DNA of 44,106 bases from Bacteroidota bacterium (GTDB lineage: Bacteria; Bacteroidota; Bacteroidia; Flavobacteriales; Weeksellaceae): the NCBI GenBank assembly GCA_023411265.1, contig JAEYOX010000035.1, positions 1 through 44,106 on the forward strand. Reading direction: 5' to 3'. Below are positions 26,001-33,606 of this stretch, piece after piece. The position numbers and the translations under genes are program-made. The notes under the pieces were generated by a model, which was not told where the DNA came from, made no database searches, and was given only the letters and a program-made list of their open reading frames with translations. The stretch's first letter is position 1, and every line of letters begins with the position of its first letter.

Positions 26001-26432
26001 TTATTCCCTTTTCAGGAGTAATTTTTCATTCTGAGGAGATTTAAACTGATCCAGAGTGGTTTTTCCGTAAATCTCATACAGTTTGTTACGTGCCTCCTTA
26101 TATTCGTTGTGAATAGGACAGGGGTTTTCCTCGGAACAGGAAGCCAGTCCCAATCCACAACCCTCGAACATTTTATTGCCGTCTATAGCACGCACAATAT
26201 CGGCTAACGAAATTTTTGCAGCTTCATTGCTGATGTAAAAACCACCGTATCTTCCTTTGGAAGATTGCAAAAATCCTTGTCTGCTGAGATTTTGCAGAAT
26301 CTTGGCTACAAAAAGTTCCGGTGACTGGATGTTTTCAGATATTTGTTTGATGTTCACCATATTTCCGTCCCTCGATTGCTGGGAAATATAAATCATAGCA
26401 CGTAGTGCGTATTCGCAGGTTTTCGACAACAT
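26001..26432 (-). CDS. Rrf2-family regulator, NsrR-like
   Basis: A 143-residue Rrf2 transcription factor. The winged helix spans about 1-70 (KTCEYALRAMIYIS, SPELFVAKILQNLSRQGFLQSSKGRYGGF). Three cysteines, Cys92, Cys99 and Cys105, follow in GCGLGLASC-SEENPCPIH, the position and spacing type of the Fe-S ligands in NsrR and IscR. With an NO/Fe-S repair operon directly downstream on the same strand, an NsrR-like nitric-oxide sensor is the best reading. The gene stands 67 bases from the RIC gene and is divergent from the TonB receptor. Its own promoter overlaps a perfect palindrome. Confidence 0.87.
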   Translation of the reverse strand: MLSKTCEYALRAMIYISQQSRDGNMVNIKQISENIQSPELFVAKILQNLSRQGFLQSSKGRYGGFYISNEAAKISLADIVRAIDGNKMFEGCGLGLASCSEENPCPIHNEYKEARNKLYEIYGKTTLDQFKSPQNEKLLLKRE

Positions 26433-26448
26433 ATTTCAAATTATAAGA

Positions 26449-26456
26449 CAAAGATA
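26449..26456 (-). promoter_or_regulatory. -7 element of the rrf2 gene
   Basis: On the minus strand, TATCTTTG fits TAnnTTTG, with a T-rich -33 position 17 bases upstream that falls inside the palindromic operator. The leader would be about 10 bases. Confidence 0.5.
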
Positions 26457-26464
26457 AATATTTT

Positions 26465-26488
26465 AATTAAGATAAAACAGTCTTAATT
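26465..26488. promoter_or_regulatory. Candidate Rrf2/NsrR operator in the divergent promoter region
   Basis: Perfect inverted repeat: AATTAAGA (26465-26472), eight bases, TCTTAATT (26481-26488). It covers the rrf2 -33 region and lies upstream of the receptor promoter, so one bound dimer could control both directions. Confidence 0.6.
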
Positions 26489-26568
26489 GGAAAATTTGTT
26501 TATGATAAAAATCAATGATGCAATTTAGTTTAATAAAATTCAAAAGTTAGTGTAGTCTAACATTTTAA

Positions 26569-26576
26569 TATATTTG
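26569..26576 (+). promoter_or_regulatory. -7 element of the TonB receptor gene
   Basis: TATATTTG fits TAnnTTTG, with GTTAG about 19 bases upstream as a weak -33. The leader is about 15 bases. Confidence 0.5.
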
Positions 26577-26593
26577 CATTTTAAATTCGATTT

Positions 26594-28711
26594 ATGAAGA
26601 ACGTTAGAAAGAAAATTACTATTTTGATTTTACTGAATCATGCCATTTTAATAGCTTCCCAGGTTGCGGCACCTGATAGTTTGAATATTCCTGTTCAGGA
26701 TACTTTAAAGATTCAGCAGCAACCAAATCGTATTTCTGAAGTGGAAGAAGTGGTTATTTCAGGAACCATGAAACCGGTAAACCGGCTGGAAAGCCCTGTG
26801 CCCGTGGAAATGTACAGTCAAAGTTATTTCAAAAAAAATCCAACCCCTTCTGTTTTTGATGCACTCCAAACCATCAACGGAGTTCGTCCTCAGATGAATT
26901 GTAATATTTGCAATACTGGTGATATTCACATCAACGGTCTGGAAGGGCCTTATACTATGATTCTTATCGACGGAATGCCGATTGTAAGCTCCCTGGGAAC
27001 CGTTTATGGCTTGTCCGGAATTCCAAATTCTATGATCGAAAGAATTGAAATTGTAAAAGGGCCGGCATCTTCTCTTTATGGCAGCGAAGCAGTGGGGGGA
27101 CTCATTAATGTAATCACCAAAAAACCTCAGAATTCTCCCTTACTTTCTGCCGATGCAATGTTCACCTCCTGGGGTGAATACAATATGGATATTGGTTTTA
27201 AAAACAAACTGGGCAAAAAAACCGATGTATTAACCGGAATAAATTACTTTAATTTTCAGAATAAAATAGATGAAAATAATGATGGTTTTACAGATGTGAC
27301 CCTTCAGGACAGAATTTCGGTTTTTCAGAAGTGGAATTTTGAAAGAGCGCAGCAGCGTGTTTTCAGTTTTGCAGCAAGATACCTGTATGAAGACCGATGG
27401 GGAGGCGATGTAAACTGGAATACATCAGAAAGAGGCGGAAACCGAATTTACGGGGAAAGCATCTACACAAACAGGGTAGAACTTTTCGGAAATTATCAGC
27501 TTCCTTTCCGGGAAAAGGTTCACTTCGGATTTTCTGCGGTTCATCATGCGCAGGACAGCCGTTACGGCACCACTTCTTATATTGCAAAACAGCAGATCGG
27601 TTTTGGACAATTGGTTTGGGATAAAAAAACAGAACGGCACGACTTATTGGCGGGCGTAGCGCTACGCTACACCTTTTATGATGATAATACACCTGCAACA
27701 GCGGATTTCCAAAACGGGAATCAACCGGAAAAAGTCTGGCTTCCGGGAATTTTTGCTCAGGATGAAATCAGCCTCTTCGGCAATCATAAATTGTTGCTTG
27801 GGCTGCGGTACGATTATCATAACTTTCACGGAGATATTTTTACACCTCGATTTGCTTATAAATTACCCCTGAGCGAAACCTCACTTTTCCGGCTGAATGC
27901 AGGAACAGGATTTAGGGTGGTGAATTTATTTACCGAAGATCACGCGGCACTCACCGGTGCCAGAGATGTTAAAATCATCAACAACCTGGAACCAGAAAAA
28001 TCTTATAACCTCAATCTGAATTTTGTTAAAAAATTCTATATGGATTCCGGAAGTTATTTAGGTCTGGAAGCGAGTGGTTTTTACACCTATTTTACAAACC
28101 GGATTGTTCCTGATTACACTTCCATCCCGAACAGTATTGTGTACGATAATATTCAGGGACATGCCATTAGCAAAGGAATCAGCCTGAATGCAGATCTGGA
28201 TTTCCGGAGTGGCCTGAAACTGATTTTGGGAGCTACTTTCATGAAAAACCTCATCACGGGAAATGGCATCACGGAACAACAAATGCTGACTGAAAAAGTT
28301 GCGGCAACGTGGGTGGTTTCGTATCCTATAAAACCGTGGAATCTTAATATCGATTATACGGGAAATCTTTATGGCCCGATGCGTCTGCCATTGGCAGGAG
28401 ATCTGGATCCCAGGCCGCCGTTTTCGCCGTGGTGGAGTATACAAAATATCCAGCTTACATTCACCGGTTTCAGAAATTTTGAAATTTATGGTGGTGTAAA
28501 GAATATTCTGAACTGGACTCCGGCAAAACGAATTCCTTTCCTGATTGCCAGAACACACGATCCTTTTAATGAAAATGTGGTTTTCGATCCGTTTGGAAAT
28601 GCAGTTGCAACGCCGGAAAATCCTTATGCGCTTACTTTTGATCCTTCTTATATGTACTCGCCCAACCAGGGAATCAGGGCTTTTTTGGGACTTAGATTTA
28701 AAATTAATTAA
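26594..28711 (+). CDS. TonB-dependent outer-membrane receptor with CxxC plug motif
   Basis: A 705-residue receptor. A signal peptide (1-23) is followed by a plug domain (about 50-175; VVISGTMKPV, ILIDGMPIVS, IERIEIVKGPASSLYGSEAVGGLINVITK) and a 22-strand-type barrel ending in an aromatic-rich C-terminus (FLGLRFKIN). It lacks the carboxypeptidase-like N-terminal domain of SusC proteins. The plug carries Cys103 and Cys106 in NCNICNTGDI, uncommon in such receptors and possibly a redox pair or metal site. A periplasmic thioredoxin-like protein is encoded six bases downstream, and the divergent gene is an NsrR-like regulator. The cargo is likely a metal, heme or metal chelate needed for Fe-S repair. 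That is inference. Confidence 0.87.
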   Translation: MKNVRKKITILILLNHAILIASQVAAPDSLNIPVQDTLKIQQQPNRISEVEEVVISGTMKPVNRLESPVPVEMYSQSYFKKNPTPSVFDALQTINGVRPQMNCNICNTGDIHINGLEGPYTMILIDGMPIVSSLGTVYGLSGIPNSMIERIEIVKGPASSLYGSEAVGGLINVITKKPQNSPLLSADAMFTSWGEYNMDIGFKNKLGKKTDVLTGINYFNFQNKIDENNDGFTDVTLQDRISVFQKWNFERAQQRVFSFAARYLYEDRWGGDVNWNTSERGGNRIYGESIYTNRVELFGNYQLPFREKVHFGFSAVHHAQDSRYGTTSYIAKQQIGFGQLVWDKKTERHDLLAGVALRYTFYDDNTPATADFQNGNQPEKVWLPGIFAQDEISLFGNHKLLLGLRYDYHNFHGDIFTPRFAYKLPLSETSLFRLNAGTGFRVVNLFTEDHAALTGARDVKIINNLEPEKSYNLNLNFVKKFYMDSGSYLGLEASGFYTYFTNRIVPDYTSIPNSIVYDNIQGHAISKGISLNADLDFRSGLKLILGATFMKNLITGNGITEQQMLTEKVAATWVVSYPIKPWNLNIDYTGNLYGPMRLPLAGDLDPRPPFSPWWSIQNIQLTFTGFRNFEIYGGVKNILNWTPAKRIPFLIARTHDPFNENVVFDPFGNAVATPENPYALTFDPSYMYSPNQGIRAFLGLRFKIN

Positions 28712-28717
28712 AGGAAA

Positions 28718-29206
28718 ATGATAAGGTTGATTTTCAAACTGATGATGTCTATAATAGTGCTTTTGCCTGTTTTCTACGGCGCTCAATTAAAACTTTACGA
28801 GTTTAAAGAACGATCTGTTTTACAACATGAAAGTACAAGAAGCACTGTGGTTTTCATTTATACAGACTGGTGCCGGTATTGTGAAAACATGAAACAAACT
28901 ACCTTCAAACAAAAGAAGATTATCGAAGAACTGAATCAGCATTTTTATACCATATTTCTGAATGCAGAAGAAAAAGGGGACATTTTTTTCTCAGGAAAAA
29001 CATATCGGTTTCGCCCCAATGGATTTCGCAACGGAACTCACGAACTTGCCCAATTGCTTATGGAGAAAGACCTGCCTTTGTCTTTTCCGGCGATCATAAT
29101 TCTCAATGCTGAAAATGAAATGGTATTCAGGCATCAGGGTTTTCTTACTTCAGCAGAATTATTCAGCCTGCTTTCAGCGGCCAGAACTATAAAAACCGGT
29201 TTATAA
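28718..29206 (+). CDS. Periplasmic thioredoxin-like protein
   Basis: A 162-residue protein with an N-terminal signal or anchor (about 1-21) and a thioredoxin fold. The active-site CxxC is Cys52-Cys55 in YTDWCRYCENMKQTTF, with the DWC...C-x-M-K-x-x-x-F pattern of the thioredoxin_7/DUF255-like group. The cis-proline segment is likely LSFPAIIIL. It starts six bases after the TonB-receptor stop and must be co-transcribed. The receptor's own CxxC pair makes it a candidate partner. Alternatively it serves general periplasmic thiol reduction. Confidence 0.82.
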   Translation: MIRLIFKLMMSIIVLLPVFYGAQLKLYEFKERSVLQHESTRSTVVFIYTDWCRYCENMKQTTFKQKKIIEELNQHFYTIFLNAEEKGDIFFSGKTYRFRPNGFRNGTHELAQLLMEKDLPLSFPAIIILNAENEMVFRHQGFLTSAELFSLLSAARTIKTGL

Positions 29207-29237
29207 ATTCTTCCTCTATTTCTTTTGGTAAAATCAT

Positions 29238-29245
29238 TATTTTTG
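29238..29245 (+). promoter_or_regulatory. -7 element directly before the SRPBCC gene
   Basis: TATTTTTG ends four bases before the ATG at 29250, again suggesting a leaderless or near-leaderless transcript. Confidence 0.45.
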
Positions 29246-29249
29246 CGGA

Positions 29250-30287
29250 ATGCGTTGGTTCAGATTCGGATTGTTTTTCGTCGTGTTATTGGTAGGGGTT
29301 TATGCCGTTTTCATGTATTATATGGTGGATGAAAGCAAATCCTACATTATTGAAAAGAAAATTAATTATTCTGTAGATAAAGTATATCCTCAGTTCAATA
29401 ATCTTCAGGATTTCACTCGTTGGAATCATTACTTTTCTTCCAAAACCCTTTCATTGGTGTATTACAGGCCTTATGAGGGAAAAGGTGCGGCCGTGAGTTT
29501 TATCGATAAAAATACAGATAAAGAAGGGGAGCTGCTAATTCGGTATCATAATCCCAGCCGCACTGTCCGCTATCAGTTGTTCGAGGAAGATAACAGGCAT
29601 CCTACACTTATTGATGTTACATTTGAAGCGGTTTCACCGGAAAGTACCAAAATTCAATGGAAGATTCGTACGCCGAAACAAAATATTCTCAATCAGGTTT
29701 CTCATTTATGGTCTGAAGAGATATTTGAAGAAGAGATTGAAAAAAGCATGGTGAAACTGAATAGTCTACTGAGCAACAAAGTGGAAAAAGACCAGTTTCT
29801 TACCGAAATTAAATACGACAGCATTTTGGTAGAGCAACAGGAAGCGCAACTCCTGGTGGGGATCAATGTTTCCACTTCCAACAGAAAAGATGCGCTTTAT
29901 AAAAACATCGTCATCAATCATAACAAAGTGTATAATTTCATCACCACAGATCTTGACAGAAATGACGATGAATTCGGATTTCCGGTTTTGATTACCGATC
30001 CTGATAATTTCCGTGACAAGGAAGTTTCTTATTTTATCGGAATGCCTCTTTCCAGAAAAATCGCCATTGCGGATAATAATTTCAGTTACAGGCAAATTCC
30101 GCCTTCTCAGGCTTATTCAATATACTATAAAGGAAGCTATGAAAACCGAAAAAAATCTGTGGATCAACTTCTCCAAAAAGCAAGAAAAGACACGCTCATA
30201 GGGGGAATAATTTATCAAACTTTTTTGGAGGTTCCTCAAGAAGGAAAAGAAGTTGTAATGAAACTCACTTTGCCCGTCAGAAGATGA
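29250..30287 (+). CDS. Membrane-anchored SRPBCC/GyrI-like two-domain protein
   Basis: A 345-residue protein with one N-terminal membrane helix (about 5-25). Residues about 33-175 look like an SRPBCC (START-like) ligand-binding domain (INYSVDKVYPQFNNLQDFTRWNHYF). The C-terminal part (about 185-345) resembles GyrI/AraC-effector domains, ending with YYKGSYENRKKSVDQLL, IYQTFLEVP and LTLPVRR. No DNA-binding domain is present. This fusion is found in Bacteroidota as an uncharacterised 'SRPBCC family' protein. A role in binding a hydrophobic ligand at the membrane is all that can be said. It is monocistronic. Confidence 0.7.
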   Translation: MRWFRFGLFFVVLLVGVYAVFMYYMVDESKSYIIEKKINYSVDKVYPQFNNLQDFTRWNHYFSSKTLSLVYYRPYEGKGAAVSFIDKNTDKEGELLIRYHNPSRTVRYQLFEEDNRHPTLIDVTFEAVSPESTKIQWKIRTPKQNILNQVSHLWSEEIFEEEIEKSMVKLNSLLSNKVEKDQFLTEIKYDSILVEQQEAQLLVGINVSTSNRKDALYKNIVINHNKVYNFITTDLDRNDDEFGFPVLITDPDNFRDKEVSYFIGMPLSRKIAIADNNFSYRQIPPSQAYSIYYKGSYENRKKSVDQLLQKARKDTLIGGIIYQTFLEVPQEGKEVVMKLTLPVRR

Positions 30288-30335
30288 TATTTATCATATT
30301 AAGAGACATTGCCGTATTTTTAAATGAAGGGAGTG

Positions 30336-30363
30336 TTGCTATCGCTTTTTTTTATTAAATTTG
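30336..30363 (+). promoter_or_regulatory. odhA promoter
   Basis: TTG (30336-30338), 17 bases, then TAAATTTG (30356-30363). Spacing and sequence match the rpsA promoter of this window. The leader is about 40 bases. Confidence 0.6.
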
Positions 30364-30409
30364 ACCTTTATTTTTAAGCAAATACACTAACACAGAATTT
30401 ACTGTAATA

Positions 30410-33199
30410 ATGGACAGATTTTCGTTTCTGAATGCGGCGCATTCTCAACTTATTGAGGACTTATATCAACAATACAAAAAATATCCGGATTCTTTAGAAC
30501 CATCGTGGAAGGCTTTTTTTCAGGGATTTGAATTTGCTCAGGAAGATTATGGTGGCCAGAATTCTTCTGCAGAATCTGTGGTTCAGTATGCAGCTCAAGC
30601 TGAGAATAGCAAAGAGATATCTGAAAACGTTAAAAAAGAATTTAAAGTTCTGAATCTTATCGAAGCCTATCGCACAAGAGGACATATGTTTACCAATACG
30701 AATCCTATTCGTGAAAGAAGACATTATGAGCCAACGCTCGATATTGAAAACTTCGGGCTTACCAAAGAAGATCTGAACCAGACGTTCAACAGTGCTACAG
30801 AAATAGGAATAGAAACTGCTGCTACTTTGAAGCAGATCATTGCCCGTCTCGATAAAGTTTATTGTGGATCCATTGGTGTAGAATACATGCACATCCATGA
30901 TGTTTCTGAGAAATTATGGATTAGAAAATGGCTTCAAAGCAGCGAAAACCAAGCAGTGCTGACAGAGGAAGAAAAAATAGAAATTCTACATAAACTGAAT
31001 CAAGCGGTTGCTTTTGAAAACTATCTGCATACTAAGTTTGTTGGACAGAAACGCTTTTCACTAGAGGGCGGAGAATCTCTGATCCCGGCACTGGATCAGC
31101 TTATCACTCGTTCCTCACAACTTGGAGTAGACGAGGTGGTTCTCGGTATGGCACACAGAGGAAGACTGAATGTACTGACCAATATTTTCGGGAAATCCTA
31201 TAAAGCTATTTTTTCAGAGTTTGAAGGAAAAGAATTTGAGGAGGATGTTTTCTCAGGTGATGTGAAATATCATTTGGGTTCTTCAAAAAAAATAAAGACC
31301 GCTTCCGGCGAAGAAGTAGCCATCAACCTTACCCCGAATCCTTCGCATCTGGAGACCGTTGCCGCATTGGTGGTGGGGATCTGCAGGGCTAAGGTGGATG
31401 ATAAATATAAAGATTTTAAAAAAGTGCTCCCGATTATCATTCACGGCGATGGCGCTATTGCTGGGCAGGGAATTGTTTATGAAGTAGCGCAGATGATGAA
31501 TCTGGAAGGTTACACAACGGGCGGAAGTATTCATATCGTCATCAATAATCAGGTTTCTTTTACTACCAATTACCATGATGCACGTTCATCGGTATATTGT
31601 ACAGATGTTGCTAAAGTGACCGGATCTCCTGTAATGCACGTAAATGCAGATGATGTGGAAGCCGTGGTTCATGCCATTCGCTTTGCTGCTGAATTTCGCG
31701 CAGAATTCGGAAAAGATGTTTATATAGACCTTTTAGGATATAGAAAATATGGCCATAATGAAGGGGACGAGCCTCGTTTTACCCAGCCTAATTTGTATAA
31801 GCTTATTTCAAAGCACCCCAATCCAAGAGAAATTTACAAAGATCTTCTGAAAAAAGAAAATATTGTTTCTGATGATAAACTCAAGGAAATGGAAACTGAG
31901 TTCAAAGCTCTTTTGGACAAGGATTTTGATGCTTCTAAAGAGATACTGAAAAATACAATGGACGTTTTCATGGGCGATGATTGGAAAGATTTTCCATTAC
32001 AATCCAGAGAAGTTCTTCAGGAAAAGATTAATACCCGTTTCGATATTACTAAACTCAAAGAACTGGCCGTTAAAATGTCAACCCTTCCGGCAGACAAGAA
32101 ATTTATCAATAAAGTTTCGCGCCTATTCGATCAGCGTCTGAAAATGATCGATGCCAATACCATCGATTGGGCTCTGGGAGAATGGCTTGCTTATGCTTCA
32201 TTGTTAAGCGAAGGGAAGAATGTAAGAATTTCCGGCGAAGACGTGGAAAGAGGTACGTTCTCTCACCGTCATGCTATTGTTAAAACAGAAGATACAGAAG
32301 AAGAATATATTCCGCTTCGTCACATTTCTGAAAGCCGTTTTGATATATACAATTCTCACCTTTCCGAATATGGAGTTTTAGGATTTGATTACGGATATGC
32401 TATGGCATCACCCAATACGTTAACCATTTGGGAAGCACAATTTGGCGATTTTGTAAACGGAGCACAGATTATTATTGATCAGTATCTGGCTGCGGCAGAA
32501 GAAAAATGGAAAATTCAGAATGGCCTGGTGATGCTGCTTCCGCACGGTTCGGAAGGACAGGGTGCTGAACACTCTTCTGCACGGCTCGAAAGATTCCTGG
32601 GATTATGTGCCAATGAAAATATGATTGTGGCCAACTGTACTACGCCTGCTAATTTCTTCCATATTTTGAGAAGACAGCTGGCTTTTGGTTTCCGTAAACC
32701 GCTCGTTGTGATGTCGCCCAAATCATTGCTGAGACATCCAAAGGTGATTTCCACTTTTGAAGAATTGGCGGAAAATAGTTTCCAACCGATTATTGATGAT
32801 GCGTCTGCAGAGGCCTCGAAAATCAGCAAACTGGTTTTATGTTCAGGGAAAATCTATTATGAACTTTTGGCTAAGAAGGAAAAACTGGGTGCAGATCATA
32901 TTGCCCTCGTGCGTATAGAACAACTCTATCCCTTGCATGCAGAAAGTTTGAAAGAAATTTTAACTAAATATTCTGAAAGAAAAGAAATCATCTGGGCACA
33001 GGAAGAACCGGAAAATATGGGAACATGGAGTTATATTCTCCGGAACTTACGAGAAACCGGAATTCAGGTGATAGCACCGGTTCCAAGTGGGGCACCTGCA
33101 CCGGGAAGCCATAAAATGTTTGAAAGAATCCAGAGTGGGGTCATCAACAAAGTTTTTGATTGTGATGATGAACCCGAAGGCCGGCCTGTAACAGCGTAA
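30410..33199 (+). CDS. sucA: 2-oxoglutarate dehydrogenase E1 component
   Basis: A 929-residue thiamine-diphosphate enzyme that decarboxylates 2-oxoglutarate in the TCA cycle and passes the succinyl group to the E2 lipoyl arm. Family landmarks: the N-terminal FLNAAHSQLIEDLYQQYKK segment, GMAHRGRLNVL, the ThDP/Mg motif IHGDGAIAGQGIVYE, GYRKYGHNEGDEP, and HGSEGQGAEHSSARLERFL. Length matches bacterial E1o. The gene has its own promoter and terminator, and the E2 gene follows 407 bases later with a separate promoter. E3 (lpd) is not in the window. Confidence 0.96.
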   Translation: MDRFSFLNAAHSQLIEDLYQQYKKYPDSLEPSWKAFFQGFEFAQEDYGGQNSSAESVVQYAAQAENSKEISENVKKEFKVLNLIEAYRTRGHMFTNTNPIRERRHYEPTLDIENFGLTKEDLNQTFNSATEIGIETAATLKQIIARLDKVYCGSIGVEYMHIHDVSEKLWIRKWLQSSENQAVLTEEEKIEILHKLNQAVAFENYLHTKFVGQKRFSLEGGESLIPALDQLITRSSQLGVDEVVLGMAHRGRLNVLTNIFGKSYKAIFSEFEGKEFEEDVFSGDVKYHLGSSKKIKTASGEEVAINLTPNPSHLETVAALVVGICRAKVDDKYKDFKKVLPIIIHGDGAIAGQGIVYEVAQMMNLEGYTTGGSIHIVINNQVSFTTNYHDARSSVYCTDVAKVTGSPVMHVNADDVEAVVHAIRFAAEFRAEFGKDVYIDLLGYRKYGHNEGDEPRFTQPNLYKLISKHPNPREIYKDLLKKENIVSDDKLKEMETEFKALLDKDFDASKEILKNTMDVFMGDDWKDFPLQSREVLQEKINTRFDITKLKELAVKMSTLPADKKFINKVSRLFDQRLKMIDANTIDWALGEWLAYASLLSEGKNVRISGEDVERGTFSHRHAIVKTEDTEEEYIPLRHISESRFDIYNSHLSEYGVLGFDYGYAMASPNTLTIWEAQFGDFVNGAQIIIDQYLAAAEEKWKIQNGLVMLLPHGSEGQGAEHSSARLERFLGLCANENMIVANCTTPANFFHILRRQLAFGFRKPLVVMSPKSLLRHPKVISTFEELAENSFQPIIDDASAEASKISKLVLCSGKIYYELLAKKEKLGADHIALVRIEQLYPLHAESLKEILTKYSERKEIIWAQEEPENMGTWSYILRNLRETGIQVIAPVPSGAPAPGSHKMFERIQSGVINKVFDCDDEPEGRPVTA

Positions 33200-33226
33200 T
33201 CGGTTTGAAAAGATTTAAGATTTATA

Positions 33227-33256
33227 AAAACACGGCTTTATTTGGCCGTGTTTTTA
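33227..33256 (+). terminator. odhA terminator
   Basis: CACGGC (33231-33236) pairs with GCCGTG (33245-33250), extended by flanking A and T runs, and ends in TTTTTATATTTTTTT. Confidence 0.8.
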
Positions 33257-33606
33257 TATTTTTTTTGAAAAATTAACCTGCTAATTGTGAGTTTTAGCCG
33301 GCAGAGTACATTAAAATTTAATCAAACAAAATCAGATAATGGCGGGATTCTCCAATGAATTTAACCATTTAATAATTTCATTTTTCGGCGAAATTCATTA
33401 CAAACAAGAGTAAGTAAATATACAACATACTAAATATAATTTACTGGTTTGCGCATACAGTCAAACGCTTTACCAAAACTAATTTCAAATAAATATTCGA
33501 CAAAATTTCCTCTTTCACGGAACAGGAAAAATGTTTAAATTAGCACTTTAAAATTTTTCACAATAGTGATACGGAGAACCGTACTGTAAAAAGCAAAATT
33601 CCAGAT
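33257..33606 (+). promoter_or_regulatory. odhB upstream region and candidate promoter
   Basis: This 350-base stretch has no gene. It holds a candidate promoter, TTTC (33513-33516), 19 bases, TAAATTAG (33536-33543), one mismatch from consensus in each box, and a small hairpin in the leader (TACGG-agaa-CCGTA, 33570-33583). Nothing else was recognised. Confidence 0.4.

Noticed and set aside
28058..28786. Minus-strand 242-codon frame at the end of the TonB receptor
   Set aside because: It is a shadow of the receptor's barrel-coding region with no domain features.
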